From Enterobacteriaceae bacterium (GTDB taxonomy: Bacteria > Pseudomonadota > Gammaproteobacteria > Enterobacterales > Enterobacteriaceae): a stretch of DNA of 5,062 bases. This document shows, piece by piece, positions 1 through 5,062 of this stretch. A program made the translations under genes and the position numbers. Below the pieces are notes generated by a model. That model saw only the letters and a list, made by a program, of their open reading frames with translations, was not told the origin of the DNA and ran no database searches. The first letter of the stretch is position 1. Every line of letters starts with the position of its first letter. The stretch spans positions 1-5,062 of the forward strand of contig JALAGK010000538.1 in assembly GCA_022712475.1 (NCBI GenBank), given 5' to 3'.

Positions 1-1061
1 CTACTGAACTCGTATTCCTGAATTGTCACCTGGAACGTCATCTTGCGGTCTTCACGCATGACTTCAACGGGTATAACCGAGCCTGGGCGTATTTCAGCCA
101 CCTGATCCATTGTCTCAAGGACTGAAAGAGCGGGTTTGTTATTCACAGAGACAATCACGTCGTTGGCCTGAATACCTGCGCGTGCAGCCGGACCATCCTG
201 TGCGACTTCATTGACGATAATGCCCTGAATCTGGTCGATGCCCGCACCGGGGCCGTGTATTGACGGGCTGTCACGCCCGGTAATACCGATATAGCCGCGA
301 ATCACTCGGCCATCGCGAATGAGCTTGTCCATGATTTTGGTTGCAAGCTGCACCGGAATGGCGAAGCCCAACCCTTCAGGGGTTTCGCCGTCATTACTCT
401 TGTCGAAAGACAATGTGTTAATGCCCATCAGTTCGCCGAGCGAGTTCACCAGTGCGCCGCCAGAGTTACCGTGGTTGATGGAGGCATCGGTTTGCAGGAA
501 ATTCTGTCGCCCGGAAGGGTTGAGCCCTACGCGACCTGTGGCACTGATGATGCCCTGGGTAATGGTCTGGCCGAGGTTATAGGGATTGCCAATGGCCATC
601 ACCACATCGCCAACGTGTGGTGTACGTTTAGCATTGATGGGAATCACGGGCAGGTTTGTGGCGTTGATTTTCAATACGGCCAGGTCGGTGAGGGCATCTG
701 AGCCCACCAGCAGCGCTTCAAAAATACGTCCATCCTGCAGTGCCACAATTATCTGGTCTGCATCGTTAATGACGTGCTTGTTGGTAATGATGTAGCCACG
801 GTCGTCCATGATAACACCGGAGCCGAGCGTGCGGATTTCCAGCTGGTTACGCGATGAGCTGTTAACGCCGCGGTTATAGACGTTAACCACGGCAGGTGCC
901 GCGCGGCGAACCGCCAGGTTATAGCTAACCGGCGTCTCATCTGCACTGTAGCTCTGAGGCACAGTGAACGGACTCTGCTGGCGCAGAGAAGGGACAAAGG
1001 CCAGCAGCAGCGCTGCAACAATCAATCCGACGATAAGCGGACGTAACAGTTTCAGAAGCAT
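1..1061 (-). CDS. degS: DegS, membrane-anchored HtrA-family serine endoprotease (3' end cut by window edge)
   Basis: DegS senses unfolded outer-membrane porins in the periplasm. When activated it makes the first cut in the anti-sigma factor RseA, which leads to sigma-E release (known for the family). I translated 353 codons from the ATG at 1061-1059 to the left edge, uninterrupted. Residues about 5-25 form one hydrophobic membrane anchor with no signal cleavage site. The protease domain follows with H96 (in TNKHV), D126 (in LTDLAVL) and S200 (in GNSGG) as catalytic triad. One PDZ domain fills about 255-353. S200 corresponds to E. coli S201 because a loop near residue 135 is one residue shorter (INATN where I recall INATGG). 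The end reads QEYEFS and then AG plus an unseen base, so the stop lies just outside; the E. coli protein is 355 residues. No convincing Shine-Dalgarno precedes the ATG. The gene lies 86 bp downstream of degQ on the same strand. A weak extended -10 (TGC-TATCCT, about 1095-1103) could be its own promoter, but no good -35 is seen. Confidence 0.96.
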   Translation of the reverse strand, partial: MLLKLLRPLIVGLIVAALLLAFVPSLRQQSPFTVPQSYSADETPVSYNLAVRRAAPAVVNVYNRGVNSSSRNQLEIRTLGSGVIMDDRGYIITNKHVINDADQIIVALQDGRIFEALLVGSDALTDLAVLKINATNLPVIPINAKRTPHVGDVVMAIGNPYNLGQTITQGIISATGRVGLNPSGRQNFLQTDASINHGNSGGALVNSLGELMGINTLSFDKSNDGETPEGLGFAIPVQLATKIMDKLIRDGRVIRGYIGITGRDSPSIHGPGAGIDQIQGIIVNEVAQDGPAARAGIQANDVIVSVNNKPALSVLETMDQVAEIRPGSVIPVEVMREDRKMTFQVTIQEYEFS

Positions 1062-1107
1062 GGATACGAAATGACCAAAAGGGAGAACGCAGGGAGGATA
1101 GCATGAG

Positions 1108-1140
1108 TTCAGCGGACATCACATGCGGATGTCCGCTGAA
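1108..1140 (-). other. Intergenic hairpin between degQ and degS, no U-tract on the transcribed strand
   Basis: TTCAGCGGACATC (1108-1120) and GATGTCCGCTGAA (1128-1140) are perfect 13-bp inverted arms around a 7-base loop. On the minus strand the stem begins 7 nt after the degQ stop. It is followed by CTCATGC, not by U residues, so it is not a typical intrinsic terminator for degQ. The plus strand has four T after the stem, but no gene there needs a terminator. It is more likely a 3' stabilising or partially terminating structure that separates degQ and degS expression. The structure is seen; its role is inferred. Confidence 0.7.
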
Positions 1141-1147
1141 TTTTACG

Positions 1148-2521
1148 TTAACGCAACAGCAGATAAAGGTTTTCCGAGCCGCGAATCACATTGAGTGCAA
1201 TGATGTCTGGTTTGGATTCCAGTTTTTTGCGCAGCTCAGCAATGCTGCGTACGCGTTCGCGGTTAACGCCAACAATCAGGTCGCCCTTATGGAGGCCCGC
1301 TTGTGCGGCCGTACTACCTTGCGCCACAACATCGGCTTTAATGCCTTGCGTGCCGTCTTTTAACTGTCCGTCGCTCAGCGTTGCGCCTTTCAGTGCCGGA
1401 ATAATCAGTTCTGCACTGGAGGAGGAGGAGGCGTTGTTATCAAGGGTCACCTCAACCTCTATCGGTTTGCCGTTACGCAACAAGCCCAGCTTCACTTTGG
1501 TGCCAGGTTCGGTTGTGGCAATGCGTGAGCGCAGCTCGGCAAAGCTACTGAGTGACCGCCCGTTAAGCGAGGTAATCACGTCGCCTGCCTTAATACCCGC
1601 TTTGGCAGACGCAGAGTTTGGCAGTACTTCGCTGACAAACGCACCGCGCTGAGCGTCGAGATTAAATGCTTTAGCGATATCCGCGCTCATTTCCGTGCCG
1701 CGTACGCCCAGCAGGCCGCGCTTCACTTCACCAAACTGAATCAACTGTTTTGCGAGCGTCTGTGCCATGTTGGACGGGATGGCAAAGCCGATACCCACGT
1801 TGCCACCGCTCGGGGCCAGAATAGCGGTATTAATACCGATAAGCTCACCGTTGAGGTTGATAAGCGCGCCGCCGGAATTGCCGCGGTTAATTGAGGCGTC
1901 TGTCTGGATAAAATTTTCCAGGCCTTCCAGGTTCAGGCCGCTGCGACCCAGCGCGGAAATAATCCCAGATGTGGCTGTCTGACCCAGACCAAATGGGTTA
2001 CCTACGGCGACGGCAAAATCGCCAACGCGCAGCGTGTCGGAATCGGCGAATTTGACTTCTGTGAGTTTCGTGGCGTTTTGCAACTGCAGCAGGGCAATGT
2101 CACTTTGCTCGTCACTGCCGATGAGTTTGGCGCTAAATTCGCGGCCATCACTCAGTTGTACAGAGATTTTTTCGGCTTTGTTGATGACGTGATTATTGGT
2201 CAGCACGTAGCCTTTTTCGGCGTTGATGATAACACCGGAGCCCTGGCCTTCGAATTCACGCGGTTGTCCCTGGCCAAATTGATCGCCAAAGAATTTTTTC
2301 AACTCAGGGGGAATTTGTAGATTTTGCGCTTGTGCAGCTGAGCCTTTCACTTTAACGCTGACGACAGCAGGCAGCACTTTTTCCAGCATCGGCGCCAGGC
2401 TTGGCATAGCCGGTTGGCCTGGAACCTCCTGCGGCAGTGCAGCGTGGACAGGTAACGTTGCCGACAACGTCAATCCAATACTCAGCGCAACTGCGCTGAA
2501 AAGCTGTGTGGGTTTATTCAT
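1148..2521 (-). CDS. degQ: DegQ, periplasmic HtrA-family serine protease/chaperone
   Basis: DegQ degrades or holds misfolded proteins in the periplasm and is a close paralogue of DegP. The protein has 457 residues; E. coli DegQ has 455. Residues 1-27 are a signal peptide (MNKPT, then a hydrophobic stretch, ending VHA with likely cleavage after A27). The trypsin-like domain carries H111 (TNNHV), D141 (QSDIALL) and S216 (GNSGG). PDZ1 lies at about 258-355 and PDZ2 at about 370-457, joined by a Ser-rich linker (NNASSSSSA, 362-370). The short LA-loop region (FFGDQFGQG) favours DegQ over DegP, as does the position next to degS. The ATG at 2521 was chosen because it places the signal peptide at the N-terminus. 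An in-frame GTG at 2554 would add 11 charged residues ahead of it. The upstream ribosome site is weak (CGGGAT about 10 bases before the ATG). A terminator 52 bp upstream implies its own promoter or readthrough from zapG. A weak candidate is TGG-TTAAAT with the -10 at 2545-2550. Confidence 0.97.
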   Translation of the reverse strand: MNKPTQLFSAVALSIGLTLSATLPVHAALPQEVPGQPAMPSLAPMLEKVLPAVVSVKVKGSAAQAQNLQIPPELKKFFGDQFGQGQPREFEGQGSGVIINAEKGYVLTNNHVINKAEKISVQLSDGREFSAKLIGSDEQSDIALLQLQNATKLTEVKFADSDTLRVGDFAVAVGNPFGLGQTATSGIISALGRSGLNLEGLENFIQTDASINRGNSGGALINLNGELIGINTAILAPSGGNVGIGFAIPSNMAQTLAKQLIQFGEVKRGLLGVRGTEMSADIAKAFNLDAQRGAFVSEVLPNSASAKAGIKAGDVITSLNGRSLSSFAELRSRIATTEPGTKVKLGLLRNGKPIEVEVTLDNNASSSSSAELIIPALKGATLSDGQLKDGTQGIKADVVAQGSTAAQAGLHKGDLIVGVNRERVRSIAELRKKLESKPDIIALNVIRGSENLYLLLR

Positions 2522-2554
2522 CGGTAAAATATCCCGTAACCTGGATTTAACCAC

Positions 2555-2571
2555 CTGCCGACAGGCGGCAG
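2555..2571 (-). other. Small hairpin between the zapG terminator and degQ
   Basis: CTGCCG (2555-2560) and CGGCAG (2566-2571) are a 6-bp inverted repeat with a 5-base loop. It lies just past the T-run of the zapG terminator and 33 bp before the degQ ATG. It could lie in the degQ promoter or fold in a readthrough transcript. The short length leaves open that it is chance. Confidence 0.35.
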
Positions 2572-2573
2572 AG

Positions 2574-2599
2574 AAAAAACCGGGGCGCCTGGCACCCCG
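2574..2599 (-). terminator. Rho-independent terminator of zapG
   Basis: Read on the minus strand, CGGGGTG, loop CCAGG and CGCCCCG form a 7-bp GC-rich stem with one G-T pair. A G and then six T follow, at 2580-2574. It starts 12 bp after the zapG stop codon and ends 52 bp before the degQ ATG. It therefore separates zapG from degQ transcription. All elements of an intrinsic terminator are present. Confidence 0.9.
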
Positions 2600-2611
2600 T
2601 TGAACGGTGTA

Positions 2612-3022
2612 TCAATCGCGGTGGCGGCTGTCTGAGCGCAGCAGGCCAGAGGCACCGTCTGAATAATCGCGCGGCATCTGTACCGGCGCCTGATCGTTAC
2701 CAGCTTCGGATTCGCTCAGGCGATGGCGAAAAGGGTTAGTCTCGGCTGACAGTTCCGGCAGCAGTGTACTGGAGCTTTTTGCCATATGCTGATAGAGCTG
2801 GCGATAATCCTGAGCCATTTTGTCGAGCAATTCGGCGCTCTGTGCAAAGTGGCCGACCAGTTCCTCGCGCCAGGTTTCCAGTTCTGCCTTTTTCTGCTCC
2901 AGCTCATACTGCAGGGCCTGTTGCTGGCGTAGTTTACGGTTGCCAAAACGCATCGCAGCAGCGCCGATAATGATGCCGACGACTAAACCAACGACAGCGT
3001 ATAACGCGTATTCCCAGGTCAT
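2612..3022 (-). CDS. zapG: ZapG/YhcB (DUF1043), inner-membrane coiled-coil division and envelope protein
   Basis: YhcB/ZapG is a gammaproteobacterial inner-membrane protein linked to the divisome, peptidoglycan synthesis and control of envelope growth (family knowledge; the exact mechanism is unsettled). The protein has 136 residues, close to the usual length of about 130. Residues about 5-24 are one membrane helix (YALYAVVGLVVGIIIGAAAM), followed by basic residues RFGNRK that suit a cytoplasmic side. Residues about 28-80 are rich in Q, E, K and L with heptad-like spacing and should form a coiled coil. The tail is polar and holds PRDYSDGASGLLR, which matches what I recall of the E. coli C-terminus. 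The start ATG at 3022 has a good ribosome site, GGGAG six bases upstream. It is divergent from zapE and followed by its own terminator, so it is probably transcribed alone. Confidence 0.95.
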   Translation of the reverse strand: MTWEYALYAVVGLVVGIIIGAAAMRFGNRKLRQQQALQYELEQKKAELETWREELVGHFAQSAELLDKMAQDYRQLYQHMAKSSSTLLPELSAETNPFRHRLSESEAGNDQAPVQMPRDYSDGASGLLRSDSRHRD

Positions 3023-3097
3023 GAACGACTCCCATTGTTTTGTTGTTCCGTAGGGTGCTTCGGGTCGGACGTCTGCCCGAGCCTCTGCCTGTTAGCC

Positions 3098-3126
3098 ACT
3101 ATAACTGTTAATCCACCAGAAGTGGA
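3098..3126 (-). promoter_or_regulatory. Candidate sigma-70 promoter for zapG
   Basis: On the minus strand the -10 TATAGT (3103-3098, 5 of 6 to consensus) lies 17 bp after TCCACT (3126-3121, 3 of 6). Transcription would start near 3091 and give a leader of about 69 nt. The -10 is good and the -35 poor, so this is the best candidate rather than a certain promoter. Confidence 0.45.
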
Positions 3127-3173
3127 ATCCTGCGCACACATCGCTTAATGTAGAACGGACTTTTTTTCGCCAA

Positions 3174-3201
3174 TTGCTAACGGCAGTAACTCACTTAAAT
3201 A
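3174..3201 (+). promoter_or_regulatory. Weak candidate promoter for zapE
   Basis: TTGCTA (3174-3179) and an AT-rich TTAAATA (3195-3201) are spaced 15-16 bp, giving a poor sigma-70 match. The start would fall about 10 nt before the zapE ATG, a very short leader, in line with the absence of a clear Shine-Dalgarno. An alternative -10 lies in the upstream copy of a direct repeat at 3141-3160. Confidence 0.25.
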
Positions 3202-3217
3202 GAACGACAATAACACC

Positions 3218-4345
3218 ATGCAAAGCCTTTCTCCGACATCGCGCTACCAACAGGCCCTCAGCGAGGGCAGCTATCAACCTGATGACGTCCAGCGGGAAGC
3301 TATTACCCGGCTCAACCTTATCTGGCAGGAGTTAACCGCCAGAGATAACCCAACGCCTGCCGCCAGCAGTGGCTTGATGGCGCGCTTTGGCAAGCTGCTT
3401 GGCAAACGCGCCAGTGAAAGTGTAGAGCCGGTTCGCGGGCTGTATATGTGGGGCGGTGTCGGGCGCGGTAAAACGTGGTTGATGGACATGTTTTTCCAGA
3501 GTATTCCGGGCGAGCGTAAGCTCAGGCTGCATTTCCACCGTTTTATGCTGCGTGTGCATGAGGAGCTGACGACGCTACAGGGGCACAGCGATCCGCTGGA
3601 GAAAGTGGCCGACGGGTTTAAGGCGCAGGCAGATGTTATCTGTTTTGATGAGTTTTTTGTCTCCGATATTACCGATGCCATGCTGTTGGGGAGCCTGATG
3701 CAGGCCCTTTTCGCGCGCGGCATTACATTGGTTGCCACATCGAATATCCCGCCGGATCAGCTGTACCGGAACGGTTTACAGCGTGCGCGTTTCTTGCCCG
3801 CCATTGAGGCGATTAAGCACAACTGTGACGTGATGAACGTTGACGCGGGTATTGATTACCGCCTGCGCACGCTGACCCAGGCACATTTATGGCTGGCACC
3901 GTTAAATGATGACACGCGAGCGCAAATGATGAAGCTATGGCAAGCGCTGGCAGGGACAGCTGAACAGCAGCCTGAAACGCTGGAGATTAACCATCGCCCA
4001 CTACCGGTTGTTGCCAGCGCCAACCAGACCCTGGCGGTGACGTTTACCGCGCTTTGCGTGGATGCCCGTAGCCAGCACGATTATATTGCGCTTTCCCGGC
4101 TTTTTCACACTGTACTGCTTTACGATGTGCCGGTGATGACGCCGCTAATGGAAAGTGAGGCACGACGCTTTATCGCGCTGGTGGATGAGTTTTATGAGCG
4201 CCATGTGAAGCTGGTGGTATTGGCGCGGGCGCCACTGCTTGAGATTTACCAGGGGGAGCGACTAAAGTTTGAGTTCCAGCGCTGCCTGTCGCGTTTGCAG
4301 GAGATGCAGAGCAAAGATTACCTTAACCTTCCCCATATGCCCTAA
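3218..4345 (+). CDS. zapE: ZapE (YhcM), cell-division AFG1-like P-loop ATPase
   Basis: ZapE is a cytoplasmic ATPase that associates with the FtsZ ring during constriction and affects Z-ring stability, notably in filamenting or stressed cells. It is related to mitochondrial AFG1/LACE1 (family knowledge). The protein has 375 residues, as in E. coli. Walker A is GGVGRGKT (79-86, K85, T86). Walker B is ICFDEFF (141-147, D144, E145). A sensor-like ATSN lies at 173-176, and NGLQRARFLP (185-194) holds candidate arginine fingers R189 and R191. The C-terminal part keeps RSQHDYIALSRLFHTV and EARRFIALVDEFYERHVKL, typical of this family. The ATG at 3218 gives the expected MQSLSPTSRY start. No good ribosome site is visible before it (ACAATAACACC). 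The last residues (NLPHMP) differ from E. coli as I recall it. The TAA stop overlaps the left arm of a palindromic repeat that begins at 4344. No intrinsic terminator with a U-tract follows. Confidence 0.97.
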   Translation: MQSLSPTSRYQQALSEGSYQPDDVQREAITRLNLIWQELTARDNPTPAASSGLMARFGKLLGKRASESVEPVRGLYMWGGVGRGKTWLMDMFFQSIPGERKLRLHFHRFMLRVHEELTTLQGHSDPLEKVADGFKAQADVICFDEFFVSDITDAMLLGSLMQALFARGITLVATSNIPPDQLYRNGLQRARFLPAIEAIKHNCDVMNVDAGIDYRLRTLTQAHLWLAPLNDDTRAQMMKLWQALAGTAEQQPETLEINHRPLPVVASANQTLAVTFTALCVDARSQHDYIALSRLFHTVLLYDVPVMTPLMESEARRFIALVDEFYERHVKLVVLARAPLLEIYQGERLKFEFQRCLSRLQEMQSKDYLNLPHMP

Positions 4346-4484
4346 CCGACAGCATCAAACTATTTTACTTGCAATTACGTCTCCGGGCAGTGCTCGCATA
4401 CCTCATGTACTTCAGTACACTGCGGTTGCAGCGCACTGGCCGTGACCAAACTGGCGGCGATAATTACGTTTGATGATGTCGGTT
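4344..4484. repeat. 141-bp palindromic repeat element next to the zapE stop
   Basis: The ends are inverted arms: AACCGACAGCATCAAAC (4344-4360) and GTTTGATGATGTCGGTT (4468-4484), 16 of 17 paired. The centre also folds. CAGTGC (4388-4393) pairs with GCACTG (4433-4438), and TGTAC (4406-4410) pairs with GTACA (4415-4419) around the loop TTCA. The segments between are less well paired. The whole forms a long imperfect hairpin with no coding capacity, like non-autonomous, MITE-like intergenic repeats of enterobacteria. I cannot assign it to a named family. It could also serve as the 3' end structure of zapE mRNA. Confidence 0.7.
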
Positions 4485-4604
4485 GCCCGTCATACTTCGC
4501 ACCACAGGTGTGTTGGCTGCACTTGCTCGCCCGGTCACTTATTTCAGTAAGCTCCCGGGTTTCATGCGTTTGCCCCTTTGCTGTAGCACGAATTATTTAG
4601 GGTA
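4484..4604. repeat. ERIC-like (IRU) intergenic repeat
   Basis: This is about 121 bp; the classical ERIC is about 127 bp. The left end CCCGTCATACTTCG, the middle TGTGTTGGCTGCAC, the core GGTCACTTATTTCAGTAAGC (4533-4552) and the right end CGAATTATTTAGGGTA follow the ERIC consensus as I remember it. The core is the region used for the ERIC1R and ERIC2 typing primers. The central palindrome runs from CCCGG (4530-4534) to CCCGGG (4554-4559). The ends are imperfect inverted repeats: TGCCCGTCATACTTCG against TACCCTAAATAATTCG. ERICs are non-coding, hairpin-forming, MITE-like elements found in intergenic regions of Enterobacterales. Several substitutions show a diverged copy. Confidence 0.85.
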
Positions 4605-4824
4605 TCGGCTCGAAGGCTGAAAAGGGGTTGTCGTTGTGGGCAGGAATGGCACAAGCGTGGGTGATAGCCACACCGGCTGCGCCAATAACATTTGATGATG
4701 CCGGTCCGCGTCGAGTGTACTTCGTGACGTAAACGAGGCTGTGTGTGTTTATTGCCCGACTCCTATCACTGAGCCAGGCCTGTAACGCAAGCGCATGCAG
4801 TTAACTCGCTGTTCGCAGTAAAAA
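4605..4824. other. Gene-free spacer upstream of the rplM promoter
   Basis: Apart from the partial repeat at 4675-4706 I see no reading frame with a plausible start, ribosome site and coding character here, and no tRNA-like fold. GC-rich fragments such as GCAAGCGCATGCAG (4788-4801) may be decayed repeat sequence. With the two repeats before it, this makes the zapE-rplM gap 675 bp. Confidence 0.5.
4675..4706. repeat. Degenerate partial copy of the palindrome's right end
   Basis: Segment 4675-4706 (GGCTGCGCCAATAACA, then TTTGATGATGCCGGT) resembles 4453-4484 (GGCGGCGATAATTACG, then TTTGATGATGTCGGT). The ten bases TTTGATGATG are identical and flanking bases agree in part. No matching left arm is seen upstream, so this looks like the remnant of a second repeat copy on the other side of the ERIC-like element. 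Confidence 0.45.
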
Positions 4825-4828
4825 GGGG

Positions 4829-4864
4829 TCGATCTTTATCTGTGACTTCTCTATAATCCTGCGA
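4829..4864 (+). promoter_or_regulatory. Sigma-70 promoter of the rplM-rpsI operon
   Basis: A perfect -10 TATAAT (4852-4857) lies 17 bp after TCGATC (4829-4834), a 3 of 6 match to the -35. The start is expected near 4864. The discriminator CCTGCGA is GC-rich, as in stable-RNA and ribosomal-protein promoters under stringent (ppGpp/DksA) control. Inverted heptamers GGGGTCG (4825-4831) and CGACCCC (4862-4868) flank the promoter. Confidence 0.8.
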
Positions 4865-5020
4865 CCCCACGTTACAACAAAGTTTTTTTCCCGAAACTTT
4901 AGAGTGCCGGTGGAAACTATCCGAGGGGGTAGGTTTACTGGACAATGTCGTGTGAACCTCAACTGATTTGAAACGTTTGGGTGTTCACCAACGTGTAACT
5001 TATATTTGGGTAAGCTTTTA
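4865..5020 (+). promoter_or_regulatory. rplM 5' leader with potential hairpins, possible L13 operator
   Basis: The untranslated leader is about 157 nt. Three foldable segments are visible. First, AAAGTTT (4879-4885) pairs with AAACTTT (4894-4900). Second, an imperfect stem at about 4907-4941 (CCGG..AAAC..TATCC with GGTAGGTTTACTGG). Third, GTGAACCTCAA (4952-4962) pairs with TTGGGTGTTCAC (4977-4988), 11 pairs with one bulge and one G-U pair. The ribosome site is probably GGGTAAG (5008-5014). In E. coli the rplM-rpsI operon is reported to be repressed by its product L13, so one of these structures may be the operator; which one is not known from this sequence. Confidence 0.5.
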
Positions 5021-5062
5021 ATGAAAACTTTTACAGCTAAACCAGAAACCGTAAAACGCGAC
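5021..5062 (+). CDS. rplM: Ribosomal protein L13 (uL13), first 14 codons only
   Basis: The reading frame from ATG 5021 gives MKTFTAKPETVKRD, identical to the start of E. coli L13 as I recall it, and is cut by the right edge (the full protein is about 142 residues). L13 is a large-subunit protein that binds 23S rRNA early in assembly. GGGTAAG lies upstream as ribosome site. In enterobacteria rpsI (S9) follows in the same operon. The short length limits proof, but the peptide, the promoter type and the position after zapE all agree. Confidence 0.93.
   Translation, partial: MKTFTAKPETVKRD

Noticed and set aside
319..795. Overlapping small plus-strand frames
   Set aside because: All are antisense to the DegS protease domain and lack starts or motifs of their own.
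1191..1652. 153-codon open frame on the plus strand
   Set aside because: It lies fully antisense within degQ, whose protein is conserved end to end. The translation resembles no family I know and has no ribosome site.
2522..2554. GTG at 2554 as upstream start of degQ
   Set aside because: It would put 11 mostly charged residues before a clear signal peptide. The ATG at 2521 fits the family start.
3061..3080. CGGGT...GCCCG inverted repeat in the zapG leader as an operator
   Set aside because: Only about five base pairs around an 9-base loop, so it is too weak to call as a site.
3274..3738. 154-codon open frame on the minus strand
   Set aside because: Antisense to the Walker A and B regions of zapE. 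A shadow frame of a well conserved gene.
4786..4812. Possible second ERIC fragment (GCATGCAGTTAACTCG)
   Set aside because: Only a loose resemblance to one ERIC end, without the core or the other end.
4346..4820. Small RNA gene, CRISPR array or tRNA in the zapE-rplM gap
   Set aside because: There is no regular repeat-spacer pattern, no cloverleaf, and no promoter-terminator pair enclosing a short transcript. The structure is explained by palindromic repeats.

Overview
The window is ordinary core chromosome from a member of the Enterobacterales. Four proteins read as close relatives of Escherichia coli DegS, DegQ, ZapG (YhcB) and ZapE (YhcM), and the right edge holds the first codons of rplM (ribosomal protein L13). 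The order degS-degQ-zapG, then divergent zapE, then rplM is the conserved order known from E. coli. Protein divergence, residue differences and a long repeat-filled gap before rplM suggest it is not E. coli itself. The genus cannot be fixed from this sequence alone.

Layout. Minus strand, reading right to left: zapG (3022-2612), a strong intrinsic terminator (2599-2574), degQ (2521-1148), a perfect 13-bp hairpin without a U-tract (1140-1108), and degS (1061 to the left edge, lacking only its last codons). Plus strand: zapE (3218-4345), which shares the divergent control region 3023-3217 with zapG. Next comes a gene-free stretch of 675 bp (4346-5020). It holds a 141-bp palindromic element abutting the zapE stop codon, an ERIC-like (IRU) repeat directly after it, a degenerate partial second copy of the palindrome's right end, then the rplM promoter and a leader of about 157 nt with potential hairpins. 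rplM starts at 5021 and runs off the right edge.

Function. DegQ and DegS are paralogous HtrA-family serine proteases of the periplasm. DegQ is a soluble protease/chaperone with two PDZ domains. DegS is inner-membrane anchored with one PDZ domain and starts the RseA cleavage cascade that releases sigma-E. ZapG is a small membrane-anchored coiled-coil protein of envelope growth and division. ZapE is a cytoplasmic P-loop ATPase tied to the Z-ring. rplM begins the rplM-rpsI ribosomal protein operon. The first four genes thus share an envelope and division theme without being one operon.

No mobile gene cassette, defence system, CRISPR array, tRNA or rRNA was seen, and no previously undescribed system is evident. 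The parts most worth a second look are non-coding: the repeat cluster between zapE and rplM, the rplM leader, and the degQ-degS hairpin.
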